A stretch of DNA of 64,000 nt from Mycobacterium sp. 852014-50255_SCH5639931. Its GTDB lineage: Bacteria; Actinomycetota; Actinomycetes; Mycobacteriales; Mycobacteriaceae. How positions within the stretch are numbered: the first letter of the stretch is position 1; each line of letters begins with the position of its first letter. The stretch spans positions 310,001 to 374,000 of the forward strand of contig NZ_LZSV01000011.1 in assembly GCF_001665605.1 (NCBI RefSeq). The letters run 5' to 3'. The notes beneath the pieces are model-generated. The model was not told the origin of the DNA. It did no database searches and saw nothing but the letters and a program-made list of their open reading frames with translations. Of this stretch, positions 8,161 to 16,699 are shown in pieces. Made by a program: the position numbers and the translations under genes.

Positions 8161-8835
8161 CTAAGGCTTGCTCTTCCAGCCGGCGATGCCGATGGCGATC
8201 ATCCGCAACTGCTTGACGGCGAGCCGCCGAATGTCTTCCAGCGTTTCGGCGCTCTGCGAATCCTCGATCGCCTCCGCGATGACGATCATCGCGTTGACGA
8301 ACAGGGTCGCGAGCACGTTGAGATCCTCGGTGGTCCACTCGTGCAGCCGTGGAAAGCGCGCCAGGTCGGTGGCCAACTCGGACGTGATCAACCGGATCTC
8401 GGTGCGGATGGCATAGCGCAGCACGCTGAGCCCGCTGTTGCGTTCACGAGCAATGAATCGCCAATGTTCCCGCCGCTGCGCCACACTGGCGACCAGGATT
8501 TCGACGGATGATTCGATCACCCGGTTCGGGTCGAGCTTGCCGGCACGCGCGTCACGTAGGGTGTCGCGCAAACTTCGGAATGACTCGTCGATCAAGACCA
8601 GCCCAAGGGCCTCCATCGACTCGAAGTGGCGATAGAAGGCGGCCGGCACGATCCCGACCTCACGGGTCACCTCGCGCAGGCTGAGACTGGAAAAGCTGCG
8701 GTCCTGCAGCAGCTTGAGTGCCGCGGCGATGATTGCGCGACGGGTCGCCTCCTTGCGCTCCTCACGCGACCGACTTTCGCGCGAGCGCTCGCGACCAGAA
8801 CCGCGCACCCGTGAGCTAGGAGTACGGCTGTTCAC
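8161..8835 (-). CDS. TetR family regulator divergent from desaturase operon
   Basis: 224 residues from a GTG at 8835. The HTH is at about residues 40-65 (FSSLSLREVTREVGIVPAAFYRHF), with a basic Arg-rich leader before it. The C-terminal ligand domain has the pattern of DesT/FabR-like regulators next to desaturases (FIARERNSG, TEDLNVLATLFVNAMI). Position opposite a ferredoxin reductase-desaturase pair suggests it senses acyl-CoA or acyl-chain composition. An inverted repeat overlaps its start codon, implying autorepression. Ligand assignment is inference from context. Confidence 0.85.
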   Translation of the reverse strand: MNSRTPSSRVRGSGRERSRESRSREERKEATRRAIIAAALKLLQDRSFSSLSLREVTREVGIVPAAFYRHFESMEALGLVLIDESFRSLRDTLRDARAGKLDPNRVIESSVEILVASVAQRREHWRFIARERNSGLSVLRYAIRTEIRLITSELATDLARFPRLHEWTTEDLNVLATLFVNAMIVIAEAIEDSQSAETLEDIRRLAVKQLRMIAIGIAGWKSKP

Positions 8836-8912
8836 TGTGTGAAGCCTACCACAGACCTGCGGAAACCCTTGACTGACCGGGGGGTATGGCCCCACGGTGT
8901 ACATATGTTCAC
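8831..8912. promoter_or_regulatory. Two palindromes in TetR/desaturase intergenic region
   Basis: TTCACTGTGTGAA (8831-8843; arms TTCAC/GTGAA) covers the TetR start codon, and GTGTACATATGTTCAC (8897-8912; 14 of 16 positions palindromic) covers the start codon of the reductase gene. Both contain the half-site GTGAA or TTCAC. They are the likely operators of the divergent TetR protein, each placed to block its own gene. Confidence 0.55.
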
Positions 8913-10008
8913 TCAAACCGCTCAGACTTCGGGTCGAGCCCTCGCTCGGACTTTTCGGAAGCGAGTCTTGGGTTCAGACCTTCTCGACCTGCTCACCGGC
9001 CCGCACGGCGTCGACCGGTACACCGAGCTGGTGGCGCCGACCTGGACGCTGGGGGAGGCCCGCGCCAAGGTGATCGACGTGCGCCGCACCACCGCGCGCA
9101 GCGTCACCCTCACCCTCGCTCCGAACGACAGCTTCACATCCGCCCATACCGTCAAAGCCGGGCAGTACGTCAACCTTGCCGTCGAGATCGACGGCCGCCG
9201 GCACAGCCGCTGCTATTCCCCGGCCAATGCCGAGGGGACCGCCCACCTCGAGCTGACGATCGGGCAGCACGACGGCGGGCTGGTTTCGAACCACCTGTAC
9301 GAACACGCCCGCCCCGGCATGGTGTTCGGTTTGGCCGGCGTCGGCGGCGACTTCGTGTTGCCGGAGCCGGGCCCGCAAAGACCGCGCCGGATCTTGTTCG
9401 TTTCCGGTGGAAGCGGCATCACCCCGGTGATGGCCATGGTGCGCACCCTGGTCGCCGAGGGGCACCCCGGCGAGATCGCGTTCATCCATTACGCCCGCAA
9501 CGCGGGCGAGGCGTGCTACCGCGACGAGCTCGCGACGCTGCCCGGGGTCCGGGTGCTGCATGGCTACACCCGAGCCGAGGGCGGCGACCTCGCCGGCCGA
9601 TTCGGCGCCGCGCATCTGGCCGCCGCGATGCCATCACCCGATGCGGTGTTCGTCTGCGGGCCAACGCCTCTGGTCGATGCCGTCCGAAACCACTGCGACA
9701 ACGTCTACACCGAGAGCTTCGTACCACCATCCTTCGAAGTGCCGGCCAATCCCTCGGGCGGGCGGGTTACGTTCTCCGACAGCGGGGTCGATGTCGTCGA
9801 CGACGGACGTCCCCTGCTGGAACAGGCGGAATCGGCCGGCCTGTCACCCGAGAACGGCTGCCGGATGGGCATCTGCCACACCTGCACACGGCGGAAGACC
9901 ACCGGCACGGTGCGCAACCTGATCACCGGCGCGGTCTCTACCGGCCCCGACGAGGACGTGCAGATCTGTGTGTCCGTCCCGGTCGGCGATGTGGACCTGT
10001 CGCTTTAG
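8905..10008 (+). CDS. Flavin/2Fe-2S oxidoreductase, electron donor to desaturase
   Basis: 367 residues in three domains: FAD-binding barrel (HSRCYSPANAEG, about residues 97-110), NAD(P)-binding domain (ILFVSGGSGITPVMAMVRTL) and a C-terminal plant-type ferredoxin domain with ENGCRMGICHTC and a last Cys in QICVS. Similar to Rv3230c, which reduces the DesA3 stearoyl-CoA desaturase in M. tuberculosis. It takes electrons from NADPH through FAD and the iron-sulfur cluster to the di-iron enzyme. The desaturase gene starts 26 bases downstream. The start ATG lies inside a probable operator. Confidence 0.88.
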   Translation: MFTQTAQTSGRALARTFRKRVLGSDLLDLLTGPHGVDRYTELVAPTWTLGEARAKVIDVRRTTARSVTLTLAPNDSFTSAHTVKAGQYVNLAVEIDGRRHSRCYSPANAEGTAHLELTIGQHDGGLVSNHLYEHARPGMVFGLAGVGGDFVLPEPGPQRPRRILFVSGGSGITPVMAMVRTLVAEGHPGEIAFIHYARNAGEACYRDELATLPGVRVLHGYTRAEGGDLAGRFGAAHLAAAMPSPDAVFVCGPTPLVDAVRNHCDNVYTESFVPPSFEVPANPSGGRVTFSDSGVDVVDDGRPLLEQAESAGLSPENGCRMGICHTCTRRKTTGTVRNLITGAVSTGPDEDVQICVSVPVGDVDLSL

Positions 10009-10034
10009 TCCCAACCAATACTGGAGGAAAAGCC

Positions 10035-11141
10035 ATGACACAGAACAAGATCAACCTGACCCCGGAACAGGCCGACGCATTCGGCCGCGAACTGGATGCC
10101 ATCAGGGAACGCGTGATGGCCAGCCTCGGCGCGGAGGACGCCGACTACATCCGCCGCGTCATCAAGGCCCAGCGCGCGCTGGAAGTCGGCGGCCGCGCGC
10201 TGCTGTTCCTGCCGCCCGCCTGGCTGCTGGGAACCACGATGCTGGGGTTGTCGAAAATCCTGGACAACATGGAGATCGGCCACAACATCATGCACGGCCA
10301 ATACGACTGGATGCGTGACCCGAACATCTCCGGCCGGTCCTTCGAGTGGGACACCGCGTGCCCGGCCGATCAGTGGCGCCATTCGCACAACTACATGCAC
10401 CACACCCACACCAACATCGTGGGGATGGACCGCGACATCGGCTACGGCATCCTGCGGATGAGCGAAGACCAGCGCTGGCAGCCGTACTTCCTGGGCAACC
10501 CGCTCTACGCCTTCTTGTTGATGGTGCTGTTCCAGTACGGCGTCGCGCTGCACGAACTGGAAACCGAGCGAATCCGCTCCGGCGAAATCGAGCTGGCCGA
10601 CAAACGTGAGGTGCTGCGCGCGATCTGGAAGAAGACGCGGCGGCAAACGCTCAAGGACTACGTGGCCTTCCCGTTGCTGGCCGGTCCCTTCGCGCCGTTC
10701 GTCTTCGCGGGCAACCTGTCGGCCAACCTGATGCGCAACGTCTGGTCCTACATGATCATCTTCTGCGGCCACTTCCCGGACGGCACCCAGGAGTTCACCG
10801 TCGAGGAGACCAAAGACGAGTCGCGCGGCCAGTGGTACTTCCGCCAGGTCCTCGGTTCGGCAAACCTCACCGGTGGCAGGCTCTTTCATCTGCTGTCCGG
10901 CAACCTGTCCCACCAGATCGAGCACCACCTGTTCCCGGACATGCCGGCGCGGCGTTACGCCGAGATCGCGCCCGAGGTGCAAGCGATCTGCGAGCGCTAC
11001 GCAATCCCCTACAACCGCGGCCCGCTGCTGCGTCAGTTCGGCACCGTCGTCCGCAAGATCGTCCGGCTCACCTTCCCGGACTCGGTCCTGCGCAAGGCCG
11101 GCCCCGACCGGTCGGCCGATCAGGTGACCGCGGCCGCCTGA
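10035..11141 (+). CDS. Membrane acyl-CoA desaturase, DesA3-like
   Basis: 368 residues. Three histidine boxes of the membrane di-iron desaturases are present: HNIMH (about residue 84), HSHNYMHH (about 118) and HQIEHH followed by LFPDMP (about 295). Hydrophobic spans lie around residues 55-75, 158-175 and 210-250. DesA3 in M. tuberculosis is a stearoyl-CoA delta-9 desaturase; this protein is shorter at the C-terminus, lacking the long basic tail of DesA3, so it is a paralogue or a different regiospecificity cannot be excluded. AGGAGG-like GGAGGAAAAG precedes the ATG. In operon with its reductase. Confidence 0.88.
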   Translation: MTQNKINLTPEQADAFGRELDAIRERVMASLGAEDADYIRRVIKAQRALEVGGRALLFLPPAWLLGTTMLGLSKILDNMEIGHNIMHGQYDWMRDPNISGRSFEWDTACPADQWRHSHNYMHHTHTNIVGMDRDIGYGILRMSEDQRWQPYFLGNPLYAFLLMVLFQYGVALHELETERIRSGEIELADKREVLRAIWKKTRRQTLKDYVAFPLLAGPFAPFVFAGNLSANLMRNVWSYMIIFCGHFPDGTQEFTVEETKDESRGQWYFRQVLGSANLTGGRLFHLLSGNLSHQIEHHLFPDMPARRYAEIAPEVQAICERYAIPYNRGPLLRQFGTVVRKIVRLTFPDSVLRKAGPDRSADQVTAAA

Positions 11142-11192
11142 CAGCCGCCCACGACCCCGCACGTGATCCGAGTATTCACGTGCGGGGGCACA

Positions 11193-11717
11193 ATGGGCTG
11201 CGTGGAGTGGACCGGCGCGCGGTATGCGGACAAACCGACGGTGGAGGCATCGACGTGGATCGATGCCGATCCGGTCCGGGTGTGGAGCCTGGTCTCCGAC
11301 ATCAAGCTCATGCCGACGCTCAGCAACGAGCTGCAGGCGGTGGAGTGGGCCGACGGTGCCGACGGCCCGCGCGTGGGCGCCCGCTTCGTCGGACACAACG
11401 AGCACGACGCGTTCGGGCGATGGACCACCACCTCGCAAATCGTCGCGTGTGACGAGCCGCGCGAATTCGCCTGGGCCGTCGGGGAACCCGACAACCCCGC
11501 GGCGATGTGGCGGTTCCGGCTGAACTCCCGCGATGGCGGCACGGCGCTGAGCTACTGGATGCAGATGGGCCCGGGACGTTCGGGGTTGTCGGCGGCCATC
11601 GAATCGATGCCCGACAAGGAACAGAAGATCGTGTTCGTGCGGATGCGCGAGTTCGAGGCGGCGATCGGCAAGACGCTCGCGGCGATCAAGAGACTGGCCG
11701 AGCACGGGGTGCGCTGA
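11193..11717 (+). CDS. SRPBCC (START-like) family protein
   Basis: 174 residues from the ATG at 11193; an in-frame GTG at 11163 is an alternative. Polyketide cyclase/START-like fold: TVEASTWIDADPVRVWSLVSD opens the domain and the last long helix is REFEAAIGKTLAAIKRLAEH. Such proteins enclose a hydrophobic ligand; some are cyclases, many only bind lipids. No catalytic residues can be assigned. Its stop overlaps the next gene start (TGATG), so it is coupled to the LLM oxidoreductase. Confidence 0.8.
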   Translation: MGCVEWTGARYADKPTVEASTWIDADPVRVWSLVSDIKLMPTLSNELQAVEWADGADGPRVGARFVGHNEHDAFGRWTTTSQIVACDEPREFAWAVGEPDNPAAMWRFRLNSRDGGTALSYWMQMGPGRSGLSAAIESMPDKEQKIVFVRMREFEAAIGKTLAAIKRLAEHGVR

Positions 11718-12772
11718 TGCGCACCGCCACCACGGTCGAGTTGTCGAGCGCCGGCCGGGACACCGCAACCTTCGTCGTCGAGGCGGAGAAGCTGGGCCTC
11801 GATGTGTGCTGGGTGGCCGAGGCCTGGGGCTCCGACGCACCGTCGGCCCTGGGTTACCTCGCGGCACGGACCGAACGCATCCTGCTGGGCTCGGGCATCC
11901 TGCAGGTCGGCGTTCGATCGCCCGTGATGGTCGCGCAGACTGCCATCACGCTGTCCAACCTGTCGGGCGGGCGTTTCCTGCTCGGGCTGGGCGCGTCCGG
12001 CCCGCAGGTGATCGAGGGCTTGCACGGCGTCTCGTTCAGCGCGCCCCTGGCCCGCATCTCCGAAACCGTCGACATTGTGCGGCAGGTGTGCACCGGAGAC
12101 AAACTCGCATACTCGGGCAAGCAGTTTCAGATCCCGCTCCCCGGCGGCGAAGGGCTGCCGATGCGGTTGTCGACCCGGCCGGAGCATCCCATTCCGATCT
12201 ATCTGGCCGCGCTGTCTCCGGCGATGCTGCGGCTGACGGGCCGGGTCGCCGACGGGTGGCTGGGCACCAGCTTCGTCCCGGAGGGTGCCGGCGCCGCCTA
12301 CTTCTCGCATCTCGACGAGGGCCTGGCCGCCGCCGGCCGCGCGCGCGCCGACGTCGACATCTGCCAGGGCGCCGAAGTCGCGTTCGCCTCGGACGAGGAC
12401 GAACTGCGCGCCATGGTCGCCGGCCGCAAGAAGGAGCTCGCGTTCAGCCTGGGCGGGATGGGGTCGTCGAGCACGAACTACTACAACCAGGCCTACAGCC
12501 GGCAGGGCTGGGCCGGCATCGCCGCCGAGGTGCGCGAGCGCTGGCAGCGGGGCGACCGCGACGGCGCGGCCGCGTTGGTCACCGACGAAATGGTGTTGGC
12601 CACCACGCTGATCGGCACCGAGGAGATGGTCCGCGCGCGGCTTGCGGTGTGGCGCGACGCTGGCGTGAACACCGTGCGGCTCTACCCGGCCGGCGACACG
12701 CTGGAGGCGAAGCTTCGCACGCTCGGCCGGGCCGTCGAGTTGGTTCGCGAAATCGAAGTGCCGGCGGGCTAG
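11717..12772 (+). CDS. LLM class F420-dependent oxidoreductase
   Basis: 351 residues, luciferase-like TIM barrel. Visible motifs: LDVCWVAEAWGSDAPSALGYLAARTERI, LGSGILQV, SPVMVAQTAITLSNLSGGRFLLGLGASGPQV and the late PIPIYLAALSPAMLRLTGRVADGW, the pattern of actinobacterial F420-dependent enzymes rather than FMN luciferases. It likely transfers hydride between F420 and an unknown substrate. Coupled to the SRPBCC gene; it ends overlapping the convergent DUF1214 gene by four bases. Confidence 0.85.
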   Translation: MRTATTVELSSAGRDTATFVVEAEKLGLDVCWVAEAWGSDAPSALGYLAARTERILLGSGILQVGVRSPVMVAQTAITLSNLSGGRFLLGLGASGPQVIEGLHGVSFSAPLARISETVDIVRQVCTGDKLAYSGKQFQIPLPGGEGLPMRLSTRPEHPIPIYLAALSPAMLRLTGRVADGWLGTSFVPEGAGAAYFSHLDEGLAAAGRARADVDICQGAEVAFASDEDELRAMVAGRKKELAFSLGGMGSSSTNYYNQAYSRQGWAGIAAEVRERWQRGDRDGAAALVTDEMVLATTLIGTEEMVRARLAVWRDAGVNTVRLYPAGDTLEAKLRTLGRAVELVREIEVPAG

Positions 12773-13881
12773 CTGGTAACGGTGGGCGCCTGTGTCGCCT
12801 TCACCAGTTCCACCTCCGGCCGCGGCGGTACCCCGTCGGCGAGGAACCACCGGAAGGCGAGGTTGCCGCGCGGATAGCCCAGTGTGGTCAGTGAATTCGG
12901 GTGGCCGGTTCTATCGCGGGACAAGACGATCGTCACCGAGCCGTCGCTGTTGACCGCGGCGCTGTGGCCGTTGATCGAACAGCGGGCGTCCGGGCCCTCG
13001 GAGGCGCCGAAGGTGGCCATGAATTGGTTCCACACCACCAGGTTCCAGAACCGGCATGCGGGCGGCCGGTGCGTGATGATCAGCGCTTCGTCGTCAGCGA
13101 GCACAAAGCTGCCGTATGAGTAGCAGGCGTCGCGCGCCGACCAGCCGAAGTTTGCGTCGGGAACCTGATAGGGATCGGCGAATTGATTTGCCGCGTGCGT
13201 GGTTTCGTGCCCCAAGGCATGGCCGTCGTCGACGCGCGTCCCTACCGCCAGCGGCACGATGGCGAACATGGTGCGCAACCAGGTCGCGACCGCCCGTAGG
13301 CTCGCGGCGGTCTCGGCGTCGCCGTGCCGGATCGGCTCCGGATCGTCGAGCGCCTCGATCCGCCAGGTGACGGGGCGGCCGGTCAGCGGGTCGGCCTGAT
13401 AGTCGCGGGTCATCAGCACAGCGGCGTCGGGGGTGGGGCCGAGTTCGAAGGCGAAGTTGCCGTCGGCGCCCACGTCGAGATCGCTGTCGCGGACGATTGC
13501 GACCACCCGGTCCGACCACGCGCCCGGTGACGGCTCGTTGTAGGCGGTCACCGAAAAGTACACGCTGTCACCGCGATTGCCACTGATGCGGTAGCGGCGC
13601 TTCGGGTCGACCGGACACATGAAGTAGTAGGCGTCGGTGTTGTCGCCACCCCAGCGGCGGTCGCGGCGGAACGGCGTGTTCACCGCGACGAACTGGGGCC
13701 GGCCGGGCTCGGGGAACAGGTAGGCGTCGAAGGCCACGCCGAGCGTGCTGGCGAGCATGCGGTAGCCGTCGGCTATGTGGCGGTCGTCGGTCACCGCCCG
13801 GTCGCCCTCCAGGAAGGAGCGGTCCAGGGTTCCCAGGGTGGCGAGCAGTTCCTGCCACGCGGCCGTCGTTTCGTGCGTCAT
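12769..13881 (-). CDS. DUF1214 domain protein
   Basis: 370 residues. The C-terminal part matches DUF1214 (GNRGDSVYFSVTAYNEP, FWNLVVWNQFMATFG, ending NSLTTLGYPRGNLAFRWF), a beta-rich domain of unknown biochemical role common in actinobacteria and often partnered by TetR regulators. No signal peptide. Its ATG overlaps the stop of the upstream TetR gene (ATGA), so regulator and target form one operon. Confidence 0.82.
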   Translation of the reverse strand: MTHETTAAWQELLATLGTLDRSFLEGDRAVTDDRHIADGYRMLASTLGVAFDAYLFPEPGRPQFVAVNTPFRRDRRWGGDNTDAYYFMCPVDPKRRYRISGNRGDSVYFSVTAYNEPSPGAWSDRVVAIVRDSDLDVGADGNFAFELGPTPDAAVLMTRDYQADPLTGRPVTWRIEALDDPEPIRHGDAETAASLRAVATWLRTMFAIVPLAVGTRVDDGHALGHETTHAANQFADPYQVPDANFGWSARDACYSYGSFVLADDEALIITHRPPACRFWNLVVWNQFMATFGASEGPDARCSINGHSAAVNSDGSVTIVLSRDRTGHPNSLTTLGYPRGNLAFRWFLADGVPPRPEVELVKATQAPTVTS

Positions 13882-14453
13882 GCGCGGATTCCCTTCAGGA
13901 GCAACGTCGTTGTGCGATCGACCCAGGCGTCATCGAGTTCACCGACACGGGTGAGCAAGCCCATCAGGGTGATGCCGGCGATGGCGTCGGTGAGTTCGGT
14001 GGCGGTCACGTCGGGCCGGACCTCGCCGCGGCCCGCAGCCCGCTCCAGCAACTCGGTCAGGCCGCCGCCGATGACGCCGGCGAATCGCTCCAGCAGCGCC
14101 GAGTGCAGGGTCGGGTCCGCGGCCATCTCGCCCACCAGGCCCGGCAAGGCCGCCCTCGCGGCCGGCGTCGTCAGGAAAGCCATTGAGCGACGGACCATTT
14201 CGTGTAGGTCCCCGGGCAGTGAGCCGGTATCGGGTAGCTCGGTCGCGATACCGATGGGGAACACCGCCTCATGGACCAGGTGCGCCTTGCTCGGCCAGCG
14301 TCGGTAGATCGCGGGCTTGCTGGTGCCGGCGCGTTCCGCGATCGCGGAGACCAAGAGCCCGGCATAGCCGGTTTTGGCGAGCAGCTCGACCGTCGCGCTC
14401 AGCACCGCGCCGTCGATGCGTGGGTCACGGGGCCGGCCAAAATCCACTACCAT
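13878..14453 (-). CDS. TetR family regulator
   Basis: 191 residues. HTH at about residues 28-50 (LLVSAIAERAGTSKPAIYRRWPSK), then a TetR_C ligand domain (AALPGLVGEMAADPTLHSALLERF). It starts an operon with the DUF1214 gene and is divergent from the sulfotransferase gene, with only 28 bases between. That gap has TTAC-N10-GTAA at 14453-14470, starting TTACGAAACT, a possible half-degenerate operator. Ligand unknown. Confidence 0.85.
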   Translation of the reverse strand: MVVDFGRPRDPRIDGAVLSATVELLAKTGYAGLLVSAIAERAGTSKPAIYRRWPSKAHLVHEAVFPIGIATELPDTGSLPGDLHEMVRRSMAFLTTPAARAALPGLVGEMAADPTLHSALLERFAGVIGGGLTELLERAAGRGEVRPDVTATELTDAIAGITLMGLLTRVGELDDAWVDRTTTLLLKGIRA

Positions 14454-14481
14454 TACGAAACTGAGAGTAACATAAGTCGCC

Positions 14482-15717
14482 GTGACCGACGCCGTTCGCC
14501 TCGATGACCTCGCCGCGCCTCGCTTCACCGCCGAGGCGCAACAACTGCTCGACATGATGGCCTCGCTGGCGCCGGACTGCCCGCTGGATGCCGTGGCGTT
14601 GCATGCGAGGGCCGCCGCGGACACCGGCCTGGACGACTTCGGTGCGGACGACTATCGCGAACGGCTCGAGGTCTACCTCGCGGCGCTGCGCGACATCGAC
14701 GGGCTACACGAGGCCGGGGTGGTGAACTTCTTCGGGCAGCTGTTGCAGTTGCTCAAGAACCGGCTGCTGTTGACCGACCTGGTGCGCAGGCATCCGGAAA
14801 TCGACGACATCGAGCTGCAACCGCCGGTGGTCATCGCCGGCCTGCCGCGCACCGGCACCACCCATCTGCACAACCTGCTGGCGGCGCCGCCCACCTTTCG
14901 CACCATGCCGTACTGGGAAAGCGTCGAACCGTTTCCCTTGCCGTCCGAGGCCGGGGTCGAGCCGGATCCCCGCCGGGCTCGGATGGACGTCGCGGTCGGG
15001 CTGATCAACACGGTGATGCCCCACTTCCCGCTGATGCACGAGATGACCACCGAGCACGTCCACGAAGAGATCCAACTGCTCGCCAACGATTTGTCGACCA
15101 TGCTCTTCGAGACGCTGGCCGACGTGCCCCGCTGGCGCGACTACTACCAGGCCCACGACCAGACGCCGCACTACGCCTACCTCGCCCGCCAACTCAAGGC
15201 CATGCAGTTCTTGCGGGGCGGACGGCGCTGGTTGCTCAAGTCGCCCCAGCATCTCGAGCAGGTGCCGGTGCTCGATCGGGTTTTCCCCGGCGGCATCGTC
15301 GTTTTCACGCACCGTGACCCGGTGCCGGTGGCGCTGTCGATGATCGCGATGATCACCTACTCCGCACGCATGCACCGGTCACCGGTGCCCGTTCAGGAGA
15401 TCGCGGCGTCGTGGATCGACCGCTTGGACGACATGCTTTCCGCCCTCGTGCGCGACCGCGACACCATCGGCCCGGAACGCTCGATCGACATCCGCTTCGA
15501 CGACTTCATGGCCGACGAAACCGGCGTCGCCGAGCGGGTGTACGCCCTGGCCGGCGAACCGTTCACCGACGAAGTTCGAACGGCGATCGACGAGTACCTG
15601 GCCAGGCACCAGCGCGGCCGGTTGGGCAACGTCGCGACCTCCTGCGAGATGTTCGGCCTGGACGAGGCCGACCTGCGTCGCCGCTTCGCGCCGTACGTCG
15701 AGCGGTTCCTGGCCTAA
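14482..15717 (+). CDS. Sulfotransferase family protein
   Basis: 411 residues. The PAPS-binding 5'-phosphosulfate loop is GLPRTGTTHLHNLLA (about residues 119-133) and the 3'-phosphate-binding region is VFTHRDPVPVALS (about 274-286); LKSPQHLEQVP is also typical. It probably transfers sulfate from PAPS to a hydroxyl of a lipid or small molecule, as in mycobacterial sulfolipid-type enzymes; the substrate is unknown. GTG start. It faces the TetR-DUF1214 operon and may be under the same control. Confidence 0.85.
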   Translation: MTDAVRLDDLAAPRFTAEAQQLLDMMASLAPDCPLDAVALHARAAADTGLDDFGADDYRERLEVYLAALRDIDGLHEAGVVNFFGQLLQLLKNRLLLTDLVRRHPEIDDIELQPPVVIAGLPRTGTTHLHNLLAAPPTFRTMPYWESVEPFPLPSEAGVEPDPRRARMDVAVGLINTVMPHFPLMHEMTTEHVHEEIQLLANDLSTMLFETLADVPRWRDYYQAHDQTPHYAYLARQLKAMQFLRGGRRWLLKSPQHLEQVPVLDRVFPGGIVVFTHRDPVPVALSMIAMITYSARMHRSPVPVQEIAASWIDRLDDMLSALVRDRDTIGPERSIDIRFDDFMADETGVAERVYALAGEPFTDEVRTAIDEYLARHQRGRLGNVATSCEMFGLDEADLRRRFAPYVERFLA

Positions 15718-15746
15718 CCCGCGGCAGGCGGCTACGTTCTCACTTC

Positions 15747-16637
15747 ATGGTCACTATGCCCGCGCTGGACGGTGTCGAACACAGGTACGTCGATCTCGGA
15801 AGCGGTGTGACGATCCATGTCGCCGACGCGGGACCGGCCGACGGGCCGGCGGTGATGCTGGTGCACGGCTTCCCCCAGAACTGGTGGGAATGGCACAACC
15901 TGATCGGGCCGCTGGCCGCCGACGGCTATCGCGTGCTGTGCCCCGACCTGCGCGGCGCCGGCTGGAGCTCGGCGCCCCGCTCGAGTTACACCAAGACCGA
16001 GCTGGCCGACGACCTGGCGGCCGTCCTGGATCGCCTCAACGTCCAGACGGTCAAGCTCGTCGCACACGACTGGGGTGGGCCGGCCGCGTTCATCATGATG
16101 CTGCGTCACCCGCAAAAGGTGACCGGCTTCTTCGGGGTGAACACGGTGGCGCCGTGGGTGAAGCGCGACCTGCGGGCGGTGCGCAACATCTGGCGGCTGT
16201 GGTATCAGATCCCGATCTCGTTGCCGGTCATCGGGCCGCGGATGATCAGCAATGTCAACTCGAGGGCGAGCCGTGTGCTCGGGTCCTGGGTGGGTGGCGG
16301 CTACGCGCTGCCCGAGGAGGACCTCCGCCTCTACACCGAATGCATGCGTCAGCCCGGCCACGCGGAGGCGGGTTCGCGGTGGTATCGCAGCTTCCAGACC
16401 GGGGAGATGCTGCGCTGGATGCGCGGCGAGTACGCCGACGCCCGCGTCGAGGTGCCGGTCCGCTGGCTGACCGGCACCGAAGACCCGGTGATCACACCCG
16501 ACCTGACCGACGGATATGCCGACCACATCAGCGATTTCAAGGTGGAGCTGGTCGACGGCGTCGGCCATTGGATCGTCGACCAGCGTCCGGAGCTGGTGCT
16601 CGACCGGGTGCGCGCCTTCCTGCGCGGCCAAAGATAA
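15747..16637 (+). CDS. ephF: Epoxide hydrolase EphF, Rv0134 orthologue
   Basis: 296 residues, alpha/beta hydrolase. Oxyanion motif HGFPQNWWEWH, nucleophile Asp108 in AHDWGGPAA (epoxide hydrolases use Asp, not Ser), acid in GTEDPV and catalytic His in GVGHWIVD. The cap domain lies about residues 140-220. It hydrolyses epoxides to diols; the M. tuberculosis homologue is linked to lipid and mycolate-derived epoxides. The ATG is 29 bases behind the sulfotransferase. Confidence 0.9.
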   Translation: MVTMPALDGVEHRYVDLGSGVTIHVADAGPADGPAVMLVHGFPQNWWEWHNLIGPLAADGYRVLCPDLRGAGWSSAPRSSYTKTELADDLAAVLDRLNVQTVKLVAHDWGGPAAFIMMLRHPQKVTGFFGVNTVAPWVKRDLRAVRNIWRLWYQIPISLPVIGPRMISNVNSRASRVLGSWVGGGYALPEEDLRLYTECMRQPGHAEAGSRWYRSFQTGEMLRWMRGEYADARVEVPVRWLTGTEDPVITPDLTDGYADHISDFKVELVDGVGHWIVDQRPELVLDRVRAFLRGQR

Positions 16638-16642
16638 ACTGC

Positions 16643-16698
16643 TGCGCGCCGTTTCGCCGTGTCGTCGCAACTGGTTATGTGTCGCGGGAGAACGGCGC
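16643..16698. repeat. Dispersed intergenic element, copy 2
   Basis: Between convergent ephF and the alcohol dehydrogenase. GTGTCGTCGC...TGGTTATGTGTCGCG matches the copy at 3220-3270. Here it is bounded by an 8-bp inverted repeat, GCGCCGTT (16646-16653) and AACGGCGC (16691-16698), which could fold as a long-loop hairpin. Confidence 0.45.
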
Positions 16699-16699
16699 C

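Noticed and set aside
10005..11867. 620-codon minus-strand frame across desaturase and SRPBCC genes
   Set aside because: Antisense of genes with clear histidine boxes and domain motifs; no ribosome site or family.
11552..12850. 432-codon minus-strand frame over the LLM oxidoreductase
   Set aside because: Low-complexity composition and no start signal; the plus-strand gene is well supported.
14453..14470. TTAC-N10-GTAA as a firm operator between TetR and sulfotransferase
   Set aside because: Only the outer four bases are symmetric; noted within the TetR entry, not claimed as a separate site.
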